Part shown: piece after piece, positions 1 through 9,510 of the stretch
Numbering within the stretch: position 1 is the first letter of the stretch
Layout of the letters: each line of letters begins with the position of its first letter
Assembly (NCBI GenBank): GCA_947594425.1
Contig: CANQED010000002.1
Location: 188,364-252,363 of the forward strand
Direction of reading: 5' to 3'
DNA: 64,000 bases
From: an uncultured Ruminiclostridium sp.
Lineage (GTDB): Bacteria > Bacillota > Clostridia > Oscillospirales > Ruminococcaceae
Translations under genes and position numbers: made by a program
The notes under the pieces: model-generated
Databases searched by the model: none
What the model saw: the letters and a program-made list of their open reading frames with translations, nothing else
What the model was told of the DNA's origin: nothing

Positions 1-3000
1 TAGACTTAAGTCCCGACTTCTTAAACTCAACGGTAGAGTTCTTAGTTAACTTGCCCGCGCGCTTCCATACGCCGCCCACTTTCATCTCTACGATATAACC
101 GTCGGCGCTTGTATTTTTGCTCCACGACAATCTAACCGCATTCTTAGCGGAGGCTTTGAGCTTCAGCCCGCTCACCGCGCTCGGGCTTGTGCGTACCGAT
201 ATGGTCTTAGCGGTGCCGTAGAGAGCGGTCTTTCCGCTCATCTTATAGGCTTTTACGCGGAAGGTGTACGCGGTGCCTGCCTTTAGCTTAGACTTCTTAA
301 ACTCTACGGTAGAGTTCTTGGCTATCTTGCCTACGCGGACCCACTTAGCGCCGTCTTTCATTTCAATGATATAGCCGTCGGCGCTTGTGTTCTTAGTCCA
401 AGTGAGGCGTAATGCGTCAGCAGCGCGTGCTTTGAGCTTAAGGCCGCTAATCGCGCTCGGGTTGGTGCGCGCGGATATGGTCTTGTACCCACTGTAAAGG
501 GCGGTCGAGCCTATCATCTTGTATGCGCGTATGCGGAAGCTGTACGCTGTGCCCGCTTTAAGCTTAGATATGCGGTACTCGGTGGTGGAATTCTTGCTTA
601 TCTTAGCGACACGCACCCACCTATTGCCGTCCTTGCGCTCGAGGATATACCCGTCGGCGGCGGTGTTCTTATTCCACGAAAGGCGCAGGGCGTCGGCCGC
701 GCGGCCTTTGAGCTTAAGGCCGGATACGGCGGAAACAGTTTTCTTTGCCGTGTAGGTATCCTTATAGCTGTCGCCGCAGACGGAGCAGGTGTGCAGTGTA
801 TAGCCCTCGGCGGTGTAGGTCGGAGCGACTACCTTATCGACATATGTGTGCTTACCGGTCGGGGGTATTATTTTCCCATCATGCGCATAACAAACCGAAC
901 ACCAGCGCGACATTACGCCGTTTACCACGCAGGTCGGCTCGGTGCTGACCTCCCACTCTCCCCAAGTGTGCTCACCCGTAGGGGGAATTTCGCGAGAGTC
1001 AAATTCGCCGCAAATAATACAGCTTCTGAGGTAATTGCCCGACGACCAGCAAGTCGGCGGGTTTAGCAGCTCCCACTCAGAGAAAGTGTGGACTATCTCC
1101 GTAAGCTCTTCGTCCGTCGGCGTCGGGTCTTTAGCCGCACCATTGCATATCGTGCAGCGATGTGTTTTTATCCCCAAGCTTAAGCATTTACCTAAGCACT
1201 CTAAGCTCCATTCGTCATTATAAACGTGCTCGTGCGGAGTATAATCAAAATGCACCTTATTTAATTTGACAAGGTCAACTAAGCTTGCGCTGCCATCTAT
1301 TTTGTCCCACTGCTCGCGAGTTCCCAAAAAGTATATCTCTCCCGGCAGATCGTAATATCTTTCGCCGTTTTCGGCGGTTTGCCATCCGTTGCTGACAAAT
1401 TCCCAGTTAAGCGCGTCAACGTCCAGCTTTTCCATGCTGCTCGGGACAGTCAGTGATTTAAGCGAATCGCAGCAATTAAACGCGTTGGGCTCTATGTTCT
1501 TTACACCCTCGCGCAATGTAACAGACTTTAAGGCGGTGCAGAAGAAGAACACATCGGTTTTTAATGTTTCGACGCCGCCCGATACTTCCGCCGTTTCAAG
1601 ACTGTCACAGCCCGAAAAAGCAAGGCCCTCTATATCGGTCACCGAGTCCGGGATGATTATTTGCTTAAGCTGGTCACATTCATTAAACGCATATTCGTCT
1701 ATCTTTGTTATCGTGTTAGGAATAGTAAATTCCGTAAACCCGCAGCCCGAGAAGAAGCCTTTAGGCAATTCGGTAAGGCTATTAGGAAGCTTTACGCTCG
1801 TTAACGAGCTGCAAGCGTCAAAGCAGTCATAGCCTATAGTCTTTATGCTCTCGGGGATGACCGCACTTTCGAGCGAGCCGCAAAGAGCAAACGCCCTATC
1901 GCCTATTTCGGTTACACCCTCGGGGATAACAAGCTTAGTTATAGCACTGTCATAAAACGCCTGATGACCTATCATCTCAACATTGTCGGAAAGGATAATA
2001 TCTTTAAGGCTTTTACATTCTCTAAATGTATATTGTTCTATTTCAAGTCTGTTATTGCCGCTCATAAATTCTACGGAAGCGAGATTTGGACACTGATAAA
2101 ATGCGCCCTCGCCTAACAAACGTACCGTACCCGGGATCGTTATGCTATTAATTCCCGAATTATTAAACGCCCCGCTTCCTATGCCATTAAGACCATCGGG
2201 CAATTCTATATCCTCAAGCAAGGTACAACCCTCAAACGCCATCGCACCTATTGTTTTAACGGTTTTCGGCAAAACGACGCTTTTGAGCGATTCGCAGAAA
2301 TTAAACGCCCAATACTCTACAGATGTAACGCCATCTTCAATGATAACACTTTCGAGCTTATCACAGCAGTTAAACGCGCTGCCGCCGACATATTCGACCG
2401 AGCCGGGTATTATCAATTCGCCGTCAAATTGACAGTGATCAAAGGCATATATGCCTATTTCGGTAAGATTATCAGGGAGCACAAGCTGTCCCGTAAAGGC
2501 ATTTCCTGCAAATGTATTTAATTCTATCTTTGTAACAGACTGCGATATTGAGAGCTCACCGGTAAGCCCGTCGTTATAAAAAGCGGCTTTACCGATAGAG
2601 CGTAAATTCTCGGATAATCTCAGCTTGTATCCCGCTAAACCTCTGTCTTCCGAAAACGCGCCTTCACCTATAGTTAGAACGTTGTCGCTTAAGATAAGGT
2701 CGCCGGTCAATAACGGGCAATGTGCAAAAGCGTAATCGCCTATATACTGTACCGAGTCCGGGATATTTATCGTCCCCGCCATATTTTCACACCAGCTAAA
2801 CGCACAGTCGTCTATAACTTCTACAGTGTCGGGAATGGTCGGCATAGTCTTTTTCCCCGCAAGGCAGGCGTATAATATAGTTTTATTTTTATTGTAAAGC
2901 ACACCGTCCTCTAAGCAAAACTCGGGATTATTGCCTATAGTAAATTCATTTAGATTAGGGCAACGCCAAAATACTCCGCTACCATAATTCAGCAAGGTAT

Positions 3001-4552
3001 CGGGTATAGCTATATCGCCTGTCATCTTTTCACAAAAGCCGAAAGCATTCTCGCCCAACGTAACAAGATTATTTGAAAGCTTTACACCGGTTATGCTGTA
3101 ACAGTTTTCAAACGCCGAGCTGCCTATGGTTTTGACACTGTCGGGAATGACCACATCACCCTCAAGGCTTGCGCAGTCTTTAAAAGCTTCTTGGCTTATT
3201 TCCGTAAGATTTTCCGAAAGCTTTAATGTGCCGTCAAAGCCGCAAGCTCTGAAAGCAGAGTCGCCTATTTCGGTCACGCTGTCAGGTATCACAAGCGGTC
3301 CCTCAAGGTTTATACAGCCATAAAACGCATTTTTGCCTATCTTGGTCACAGTATCGGGGATAGTGAGCTTTCCTCTGTTTTTAAGTCCCTCTAACGCACT
3401 GTCCGCTATCGCCGTAACGGTATAGCCGTCTATCTCGGAGGGTATATTCAATTCTCCTCCCCCGCGGCTGCCCGTGATAGTGCAAGTCCCGTCGCCGTTG
3501 GGAGTATAAGTAAACTCTATGGTGTCGTCTGTCTCTTCGGCAAAAATGCTCGTATCTATTTCGACGTCTATGTAATCATAGCTAAATTTGCCGTCTTGAC
3601 CCTCGGCGATATAATATTTGTCGGCTACCTCGGGATATAAAAACTCGTAAACATTACGTGCGCCATATTCTTTTCCCGCAGAACCGTACAGTTCGTTAAG
3701 CTCCTCGGGATAATTCTTGCCCCTAAGGAAATGAGCCGGATCGGTTTCCGAGGTGGCGTCAAGCATATACCATTTGCCGTCATCAAGCATAACATAATTA
3801 TACATATGAGTGTCGCTGAGAACTAAAACACAAGGTATGCCTAAAACATTGGCGAGCTTTTTAAAAGCTTCGGCATAGCTTACACATACGCCCTCTCCTA
3901 ATACGAGAGTGCCGTATACGCTCCATGCGTAATAAACGCGCTTTGATTCGTTCGATGCTACAAAAATATTGAAAGGGTTGACCGCCATATAGTCATATTC
4001 TGCATTGTCGCTTATAAGCATTAAGATAGCCTTGACCTTTTGAGCTACCGTATAGTCGCTGTTTATATTTTCGAGCATAAGGTCGATTTTTCTGTTAAGC
4101 TCTTGGTCTAAATACTCGTTGTAAAAATGACACGGTTCAGCGGTAATTGTCAGATAGACATCACCGCCTGCTTCATAATAGGAATATGTCATATCGGAGC
4201 ACCAGTCCGGCATAAGGTCATAGCAGAAAGCTAACCAAGCAAGTGAATAGTCATAATCTATGTTATCGGGACTGTAGTTATATATTGTATCCTCTATAGT
4301 AAGATCATTAACGGAAAGCTCTACCATCATATCATACATAGCCTTTTGCGGCTCGGTCAGCTGATAGTAATAAAATCTTCCGCTGCCGTACAGCTCAAAG
4401 GGGTCGCCGCTAAGCTCGGGAGGGTCGGCAGGCGCGTCCTGAGACGCCTCGGCAGACGCTGTAATCGTGAATAATTCTTCCCCTATCGGGACAAAAAGCG
4501 ACGTCAGCGCAACAGCGCAGCATAAGAATAACGATAAGATCCTTTTATACAT
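1..4552 (-). CDS. Secreted BspA-like LRR protein with transglutaminase-like and Fn3 domains (partial, runs off left edge)
   Basis: About 1516 codons are open from an ATG at 4552 with no stop before base 1, so the C-terminus is missing. The start follows AAGGAG/GAGGAAAT and opens with a signal peptide (MYKRILSLFLCCAVAL, cleavage near ASA-E). Domains in order: a transglutaminase-like fold around residues 170-280 with a Cys in GEGVCVSYAEAF, a His in DTHMYNY and an Asp in WYMLDATSE; a long run of BspA-type leucine-rich repeats (IPDSVTEIGDSAF pattern, about 23 residues each) at roughly nt 3420-1390; a segment with four CxxC pairs (for example TCSVCGDSY) at about nt 1230-750; then at least three fibronectin III-like units of exactly 276 bp (92 residues), recognisable by S-A-V/I-S-G-L-K-L-K. 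The layout predicts a large extracellular surface protein for binding host or glycan material; the ligand is not visible. The transglutaminase-like fold may act as a peptidase or a structural module. Confidence 0.88.
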   Translation of the reverse strand, partial: MYKRILSLFLCCAVALTSLFVPIGEELFTITASAEASQDAPADPPELSGDPFELYGSGRFYYYQLTEPQKAMYDMMVELSVNDLTIEDTIYNYSPDNIDYDYSLAWLAFCYDLMPDWCSDMTYSYYEAGGDVYLTITAEPCHFYNEYLDQELNRKIDLMLENINSDYTVAQKVKAILMLISDNAEYDYMAVNPFNIFVASNESKRVYYAWSVYGTLVLGEGVCVSYAEAFKKLANVLGIPCVLVLSDTHMYNYVMLDDGKWYMLDATSETDPAHFLRGKNYPEELNELYGSAGKEYGARNVYEFLYPEVADKYYIAEGQDGKFSYDYIDVEIDTSIFAEETDDTIEFTYTPNGDGTCTITGSRGGGELNIPSEIDGYTVTAIADSALEGLKNRGKLTIPDTVTKIGKNAFYGCINLEGPLVIPDSVTEIGDSAFRACGFDGTLKLSENLTEISQEAFKDCASLEGDVVIPDSVKTIGSSAFENCYSITGVKLSNNLVTLGENAFGFCEKMTGDIAIPDTLLNYGSGVFWRCPNLNEFTIGNNPEFCLEDGVLYNKNKTILYACLAGKKTMPTIPDTVEVIDDCAFSWCENMAGTINIPDSVQYIGDYAFAHCPLLTGDLILSDNVLTIGEGAFSEDRGLAGYKLRLSENLRSIGKAAFYNDGLTGELSISQSVTKIELNTFAGNAFTGQLVLPDNLTEIGIYAFDHCQFDGELIIPGSVEYVGGSAFNCCDKLESVIIEDGVTSVEYWAFNFCESLKSVVLPKTVKTIGAMAFEGCTLLEDIELPDGLNGIGSGAFNNSGINSITIPGTVRLLGEGAFYQCPNLASVEFMSGNNRLEIEQYTFRECKSLKDIILSDNVEMIGHQAFYDSAITKLVIPEGVTEIGDRAFALCGSLESAVIPESIKTIGYDCFDACSSLTSVKLPNSLTELPKGFFSGCGFTEFTIPNTITKIDEYAFNECDQLKQIIIPDSVTDIEGLAFSGCDSLETAEVSGGVETLKTDVFFFCTALKSVTLREGVKNIEPNAFNCCDSLKSLTVPSSMEKLDVDALNWEFVSNGWQTAENGERYYDLPGEIYFLGTREQWDKIDGSASLVDLVKLNKVHFDYTPHEHVYNDEWSLECLGKCLSLGIKTHRCTICNGAAKDPTPTDEELTEIVHTFSEWELLNPPTCWSSGNYLRSCIICGEFDSREIPPTGEHTWGEWEVSTEPTCVVNGVMSRWCSVCYAHDGKIIPPTGKHTYVDKVVAPTYTAEGYTLHTCSVCGDSYKDTYTAKKTVSAVSGLKLKGRAADALRLSWNKNTAADGYILERKDGNRWVRVAKISKNSTTEYRISKLKAGTAYSFRIRAYKMIGSTALYSGYKTISARTNPSAISGLKLKARAADALRLTWTKNTSADGYIIEMKDGAKWVRVGKIAKNSTVEFKKSKLKAGTAYTFRVKAYKMSGKTALYGTAKTISVRTSPSAVSGLKLKASAKNAVRLSWSKNTSADGYIVEMKVGGVWKRAGKLTKNSTVEFKKSGLKS

Positions 4553-4623
4553 ATTTCCTCGCTCCTTAGGCAAGATGATATCGGCAGTCAGCACCGCCGA
4601 CGATAAACAAATACTTATAGTAA

Positions 4624-4652
4624 ATTATATCACAATTTCAGAATAATGTCAA
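4624..4652 (-). promoter_or_regulatory. Sigma-A-type promoter of the LRR surface protein
   Basis: On the minus strand TTGACA (4652-4647) and TATAAT (4629-4624) are separated by 17 bases, a perfect match. The predicted start near 4617 gives a leader of about 65 bases before the ATG at 4552. Confidence 0.8.
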
Positions 4653-5366
4653 CGGAGACATGGCGAGGCAATGAGTACAGAAAATGACATTAAAATGATT
4701 GCTAAGCGGGAGACAAAGCGTTCGGGAGCCGCAATGTATTCAATAATAGACACTAAGCGTGTTGAAAATAAGTGCGAGGGTGAAAATAGTACGAATTAAA
4801 AAGATGTAATATAATTATAATAGCTATATATGACATAAATTATATTCGCTTACTTTTTTACGGGCTCTCCGAGGGAATATATATGTTGTAAAAATGCGCG
4901 TTTTTCTGTAAATGTGTTCGCAAATGTCTGTCTGTGTAGAAATGTTAGCGGACACTAATGTCACTAAAAAGTGTCGTAACTTGAGGGAAATTTTGCACAC
5001 ATTATATGACTGTATCTTATTGTAAAAATAGTGCGGTGCGAATGTGTGCTCGGCGGGGATACTTCGCTGTATGATCGCCGTCTCGGCGGCAGGCCTCGGC
5101 TAAAATCGACCGCTTGTGTGAGCTTTATAACGAATACTTATGTATGTATATGCATAAGCACGAATGCAATGATAAGCTTCATTTATTTTTTCGCACATTT
5201 GCTAAAGTGGGCTGCTATCGCGGCCGCCGGCACCTCCTCGCCCACCTGCGCCGCACGCAGCAAGGATGAAATCATCGCAGTTGTTTAGCGCGGTAAAGTG
5301 CCCGCACCCCTCCGTCCGACATCAGCCTTTGGGGAAAAAATAAATAAAACTTACATTGCATAAGTA
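4653..5366. other. Intergenic stretch without a convincing gene
   Basis: About 700 bases lie between the LRR promoter and the promoter of the 5556 gene. A 42-codon frame (4671-4799, plus, begins MSTENDIKMIAKRE) has ordinary codon use but a poor ribosome binding site; it could be a small protein or a gene remnant. A GTG-started 85-codon frame at 5031-5288 lacks a ribosome binding site and family resemblance. A short inverted repeat (GACACT / AGTGTC) lies near 4953-4974. I see no tRNA, known riboswitch or mobile element here. Confidence 0.4.
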
Positions 5367-5395
5367 TTGACAACTTAGGTAATTCGTGCTATTAT
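5367..5395 (+). promoter_or_regulatory. Promoter of the transglutaminase-like lipoprotein gene
   Basis: TTGACA (5367-5372) and TATTAT (5390-5395) are spaced by 17 bases. The start codon at 5556 is about 155 bases downstream, so the mRNA has a long AT-rich leader. Confidence 0.7.
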
Positions 5396-5555
5396 TAATG
5401 AGTACGCTCGGTGGTCTTGTTCCAATTTGTGCGAAAGATTATATATTTTTTCGCAATTTAAGCCTGCCGACCCTCGCTATTTTTATTTTTCTCTAAAAAA
5501 TTTTAATATATGAGGTAAAATTTAACGCCGTACTTTTCGGCAAGGAGATATCTAT

Positions 5556-6728
5556 ATGCGATCAATTTCTAAAGCAGCCGCAATAGCGGTTTTTTCGCTG
5601 CTATTATGCTCGTCCTGTGCAGCGTCGGTCACAAATTCAAGCGACAGCGCCCTGCCGCTCTCGACTGCGGCTTCTGCGACAGCCGATACCGTCTCGCCTG
5701 CGCCGTATAGCAGCGAAGAAGCGATTTTTTCCACGGCGACGGATACTTCCGCCCTTGCGACGACCGATAACACGCCTACCTCTGCTGACATTACTGCCTC
5801 AAGCGCCGAGGCGCACAGCTCGACTGCTCCCCCTGCGACAAGCGTAACGCCGCCTGCGACGACTGCAATCAGCACCACCGCGCCCACGACCGTCCCCGCC
5901 GCGACCACCCCGCCCGCCCCTAAGTGGACGGAGAGCGCCGCCTCGGGCATAATGTACGTCAACACCGACGGTATCTACAGCCGCAACAAGGCGTTGCTCG
6001 GCGCGCCAACAGTAAGACGGTACGCCTTTGGCGAGGCGGTCACGGTAACGGCTGTGACCGATACGGATTATTACAAGCTTAATGACGGCAGCTTTATCCA
6101 TAAGGATTATTTAAGCAAAAGCAAGCCCGTGCAAACGACCGCCGCGACCACCGCAGCCACCGCCCCTCCCGCTACAAAAGCACCCGCAGCAACAAAAGCA
6201 CCCGCCGCGACAAAAGCACCGTCTGATACTAAAAAGCCCGACAGCGCCGAGCCCGAAAAGTATATCTCATCAGGGTATAAGCCGCTTGACGAGAAGATAT
6301 TTCCGATACTCGACAGCCTGATAACCGATAACATGACCGACGAGCAAAAGCTTAAGGCAGTTTATCAATACCTCACGGGACTAAAATACTTTGAGCGGAC
6401 ATTGCTTATAAGTCAGTCGCAAAAGCAGTACGCCGAACAGCTCTATGCCATATGGCTTATCGATAACGGATACGGGGTCTGCTATGATTTTTCGTCGGCG
6501 TTTAAATATATGACGAGGGCGCTCGGCTTTGACACGCAGATGATATACGGTATGCACACTAATCCCTCGGGCGGCGCGGGAGAGCATTCGTGGGACGAAT
6601 TAAACATAGGCGGCACGGTATACATTTTCGACCCCTCAATAGAATTGCTTATGAAAAGCGAGGGATATTACACCACCGACCGCTTTATGAAAACATATAA
6701 TGAAATAGGGCATTTTTACATAAAATGA
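5556..6728 (+). CDS. Lipoprotein with SH3-like segment and transglutaminase-like domain
   Basis: The 390-residue product starts at an ATG 7 bases after AAGGAGAT. It has a lipoprotein signal (hydrophobic stretch ending LLLCSSC), a Thr/Ala/Pro-rich linker to about residue 125, and a segment resembling a bacterial SH3-like module (VNTDGIYSRN to YKLNDGSFIHKDYLS, about 132-185). A second low-complexity linker of A-P-A-A-T-K units (about 190-220) leads to a C-terminal transglutaminase-like domain with the expected Cys (GVCYDFSSAF), His (GEHSWDEL) and Asp (YIFDPS). It should sit anchored outside the membrane. The family includes peptidoglycan or protein-modifying enzymes, but the substrate cannot be read from the sequence. 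It is followed after 10 bases by another lipoprotein gene, probably in one transcript. The upstream LRR protein also carries a transglutaminase-like domain. Confidence 0.85.
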   Translation: MRSISKAAAIAVFSLLLCSSCAASVTNSSDSALPLSTAASATADTVSPAPYSSEEAIFSTATDTSALATTDNTPTSADITASSAEAHSSTAPPATSVTPPATTAISTTAPTTVPAATTPPAPKWTESAASGIMYVNTDGIYSRNKALLGAPTVRRYAFGEAVTVTAVTDTDYYKLNDGSFIHKDYLSKSKPVQTTAATTAATAPPATKAPAATKAPAATKAPSDTKKPDSAEPEKYISSGYKPLDEKIFPILDSLITDNMTDEQKLKAVYQYLTGLKYFERTLLISQSQKQYAEQLYAIWLIDNGYGVCYDFSSAFKYMTRALGFDTQMIYGMHTNPSGGAGEHSWDELNIGGTVYIFDPSIELLMKSEGYYTTDRFMKTYNEIGHFYIK

Positions 6729-6738
6729 GAGGGCATAT

Positions 6739-7329
6739 ATGAAAAAAGTAATCGGCGTTTTCCTTATGATATTGCTGCTTTGCTCCTGCTCCGACAGGCA
6801 GCTTGACAGTGTAGGCGAGCAGAGCGCTTTGACAGAAGTAAATACCGCGGATGATGCGGTAAGTATAACGCGGTCGCTTATACCTAAAGCCGACGAGCTT
6901 TACAGGATATTCTATCGGTGCTCTATCGCGGCGGACGAAAATATTATAGTTACCGAGCCTAACGGCTTTCGCTATTCTCCCGTCAGTGAAAAATATCAAA
7001 CGTTAGATGAGCTTAAGGGGGACGCGGAAAAGACCTTTACCTTGCAATATTTAGAGAATAATTTTTATGTAAACCTCAACGACGACTATGCGTATTTTAA
7101 GGATATAGACGGCCGCTTGTACAAGAATATCGACGCTGTTTCCGAGGGCGAAAACACATGGTATCCCGAGCAGACGGAGATACTCGAACAAAGCACGGAC
7201 GGCTTTACCGCAAAAGTTCCCTACACCGACTTATACGACACACAGCGCAGCGCAAAGCTCGAGGTCATAAAGGACGGCGAGGATTGGAAAATAGCCGAGT
7301 GGGTATTGGATCTCCCCTCAGACGCATAA
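6739..7329 (+). CDS. Small lipoprotein, possibly IseA-like
   Basis: The 196-residue protein has a lipobox (LLLCSC, Cys near residue 17). The mature part resembles small secreted domains with the pattern S-x-K-Y-x-T-L-D-E-L followed by a hydrophobic helix, DIDGRLY and a terminal WKIAEW strand. This pattern recalls IseA (YoeB), the inhibitor of DL-endopeptidase autolysins, but the resemblance is by eye and weak. The gene follows the transglutaminase-like lipoprotein by 10 bases, so the two are probably co-transcribed and may both act at the cell wall. The transcript ends at the hairpin at 7346-7376, shared with the convergent argF. Confidence 0.75.
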   Translation: MKKVIGVFLMILLLCSCSDRQLDSVGEQSALTEVNTADDAVSITRSLIPKADELYRIFYRCSIAADENIIVTEPNGFRYSPVSEKYQTLDELKGDAEKTFTLQYLENNFYVNLNDDYAYFKDIDGRLYKNIDAVSEGENTWYPEQTEILEQSTDGFTAKVPYTDLYDTQRSAKLEVIKDGEDWKIAEWVLDLPSDA

Positions 7330-7345
7330 CAGTGAGCAAAATATT

Positions 7346-7376
7346 AAGGCAGGCTATAAATTACAGCCTGCCTTTT
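7346..7376. terminator. Bidirectional terminator between the lipoprotein gene and argF
   Basis: The arms AAGGCAGGCT and AGCCTGCCTT flank a 9-base loop. A T-run follows on the plus strand and an AT-rich tail on the minus strand, fitting the convergent genes on either side. Confidence 0.75.
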
Positions 7377-7395
7377 ATACTATGATATTATCCTA

Positions 7396-8310
7396 TCAAT
7401 CCTTGTCAGCCATAAGCATTACCATAACGGCTTTCTGGGCGTGCAGGCGGTTCTCCGCCTCGTCGAATATCTCGGCGGCATGCTGCTCGAACACCTTGGT
7501 GGTTATTTCCTCCTCGCGGTGAGCGGGCAGGCAGTGCTGTACCATAGCGTCGGGCTTAGCGGACTTCATGACCTCGTCGTTTATCTGATAGCCCTTAAAC
7601 GCCGCGCGGCGCTGCTCGGCTTCGCCCTCCTGACCCATCGACGCCCACACGTCGGTAAAGAGCACGTCCGCGTCTGCCGCCGCCTCGACGGGGTCGGTGA
7701 CGAGCTTAAAGCTGTCGGGATAATTCTTTGCAAATTCGAGCACGGTCGGCGCGGGGCGATAATCCTCCGGGCAGGCGAGGCTTACGTTCATGCCCACCTT
7801 AAGGCAGCCCACCGCCAAAGAATTAGCCATATTGTTGCCGTCGCCGATATAGCACATATTCAGCCCGTCGAGCTTGTTTTTATACTCCCTTACGGTCATA
7901 AGGTCGGCGAGCACCTGACACGGGTGCGACAGGTCGGTAAGTCCGTTTATTATCGGGATAGAGCCGTACTCAGCCAAATTTTCGACCTCGGACTGCTCAA
8001 AGGTCCGTATCATTATGCCGTTTAAGTAGCGCGAAAGCACACGGGCGGTGTCCTGCACCGGCTCTCCCCTGCCTATCTGCATCTCGGAGGAGGACAAAAA
8101 CAGCGCGTTCCCTCCGAGCTGATACATACCCGTTTCAAAGGATACCCTTGTACGGGTGGAAGCCTTACGGAATATCATTCCGAGCGTCTTGCCGCTTAAC
8201 AGCTTATGCGGTATGCCGTGCTTAAGCTCGTATTTTAGCTGGTCGGCAAGGTTAAGTATCTCGATTATATCCTCTGTATCTAGATCCATCATCTTTAATA
8301 AATGCTTCAT
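7396..8310 (-). CDS. argF: Ornithine carbamoyltransferase
   Basis: The 304-residue enzyme converts ornithine and carbamoyl phosphate to citrulline in the cytoplasm. The carbamoyl-phosphate loop STRTR (51-55), HPCQ (about 129-132), the ornithine-type signature DVWASMGQE and the C-terminal HCLPAHR are all present, which separates it from aspartate carbamoyltransferase. The start is set by AGAAAGGAG in front of the ATG. It is the last gene of the arginine operon, 15 bases after argD, and ends at the shared terminator. Length and motifs are normal. Confidence 0.97.
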   Translation of the reverse strand: MKHLLKMMDLDTEDIIEILNLADQLKYELKHGIPHKLLSGKTLGMIFRKASTRTRVSFETGMYQLGGNALFLSSSEMQIGRGEPVQDTARVLSRYLNGIMIRTFEQSEVENLAEYGSIPIINGLTDLSHPCQVLADLMTVREYKNKLDGLNMCYIGDGNNMANSLAVGCLKVGMNVSLACPEDYRPAPTVLEFAKNYPDSFKLVTDPVEAAADADVLFTDVWASMGQEGEAEQRRAAFKGYQINDEVMKSAKPDAMVQHCLPAHREEEITTKVFEQHAAEIFDEAENRLHAQKAVMVMLMADKD

Positions 8311-8325
8311 TATTTATCTCCTTTC

Positions 8326-9492
8326 TTACTCGCTGAGTAATCTTTCAAGTATCTTTAGTCCCTTGTCTATTTCTTCATAAGTGATATTTAGCGGCGGCAG
8401 CAGTCTTATTTTTTCCTTTGCGGTAAGCATCATCACGCCCTCGATAAGCGCTGCCTTTACTACATCAGCCGCGTTTTTGGTCTTTAGCTTTATGCCTATC
8501 ATAAGCCCCATACCCGTGACAAGCTCTACCTCGGGGATCTTTAGCAGCTTTTGCTTTATATATGCGCCCTTTTCGACAACGTCGTTTAAAAATTCCTTGT
8601 CCCCCGCCTTTTTCAGTACGGCAAGTCCTCCCGCGCAGGCTATCGGGTTGCCGCCGAAGGTCGAGCCGTGCGTGCCGGGTGTTAGGGTATCCGCGCACTT
8701 TTCGCCCGCGAGGCATACGCCCATAGGTATGCCGCCCGCGATACCCTTTGCGAGAGTGACAATGTCGGGGGTGTGGCCGTAATACTGCCCCGCTAAAAAT
8801 TTGCCGGTGCGCCCGACTCCGGTCTGAACCTCGTCGGTTATCACCAATATATCCCTTTGCGCGCAAAGCTCATACAATTCGTCGACGTATTCTTTATTAA
8901 GCGGCACAACTCCGCCCTCGCCCTGAATGTACTCTATCATGACCGCGCAGACCGTGTCGTCAAGCTTAGCTTTAAGGTCGTCGGCGTTATTCGCCTCGGC
9001 GTAAATAAACCCCTCCACAAACGGGAAAAAGTAGTTGTGAAATACCTCCTGCCCCGTCGCGGACAGTGTGGCTAATGTCCTGCCGTGAAATGAATTTATC
9101 AGCGTGATTATATTATGCCTGCCCCGCCCGTACTTGTCAAAGCTGTACTTTCTCGCAAGCTTTATCGCGCACTCGTTAGCCTCCGCTCCCGAATTGCCGA
9201 AGAACATCTTCTGCATACCGGTAAGGCCTGCAAGCTTTGTCGCAAAGTCCGACTGCACCTTGGTATAATAATAATTAGAGGTGTGCTGAACGGTGCGCGC
9301 CTGCTTGCATACGGCGTCAGCCCAGTCCTTATCGGCATAGCCGAGAGAATTAGTGCCTATCCCGCTGCCGAAGTCTATATACCGCTTTCCGTTTTCGTCG
9401 GTGGCAAAATCTCCCTCGCCCTTATCTATAACGAGATCGTATCTGCCATATGTCCCCATAACGTGGGAGTTAAATTCTTCAATAGTACCCAT
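8326..9492 (-). CDS. argD: Acetylornithine aminotransferase
   Basis: This 388-residue class-III PLP aminotransferase transfers an amino group from glutamate to N-acetylglutamate semialdehyde, giving N-acetylornithine. The PLP lysine is K249 in VTLAKGIAGG; the glycine-rich FFGNSGAEANECAIK and the ITDEVQTGVGRTG segment are typical. The ATG follows TTAGGAGATAAT. It lies between argB and argF in the arginine operon with gaps of 18 and 15 bases. The context makes ArgD the best call; such enzymes often also serve as succinyldiaminopimelate aminotransferase. Confidence 0.96.
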   Translation of the reverse strand: MGTIEEFNSHVMGTYGRYDLVIDKGEGDFATDENGKRYIDFGSGIGTNSLGYADKDWADAVCKQARTVQHTSNYYYTKVQSDFATKLAGLTGMQKMFFGNSGAEANECAIKLARKYSFDKYGRGRHNIITLINSFHGRTLATLSATGQEVFHNYFFPFVEGFIYAEANNADDLKAKLDDTVCAVMIEYIQGEGGVVPLNKEYVDELYELCAQRDILVITDEVQTGVGRTGKFLAGQYYGHTPDIVTLAKGIAGGIPMGVCLAGEKCADTLTPGTHGSTFGGNPIACAGGLAVLKKAGDKEFLNDVVEKGAYIKQKLLKIPEVELVTGMGLMIGIKLKTKNAADVVKAALIEGVMMLTAKEKIRLLPPLNITYEEIDKGLKILERLLSE

Positions 9493-9510
9493 ATTATCTC
9501 CTATTCTATT

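Noticed and set aside
1-740. CRISPR or mobile repeat array
   Set aside because: The repeats are in-frame coding units of fibronectin III domains.
5031-5288. 85-codon plus-strand frame
   Set aside because: It starts with GTG without a ribosome binding site, has mixed codon use and resembles no family.
5552-5965. 137-codon minus-strand frame opposite the Ala/Thr-rich lipoprotein
   Set aside because: It is the mirror of a low-complexity GC-rich coding stretch; its Ala/Val composition is what the opposite strand of such DNA gives.
7441-8025. 194-codon frame opposite argF
   Set aside because: argF is certain from its motifs; the opposite frame has no ribosome binding site or family resemblance.
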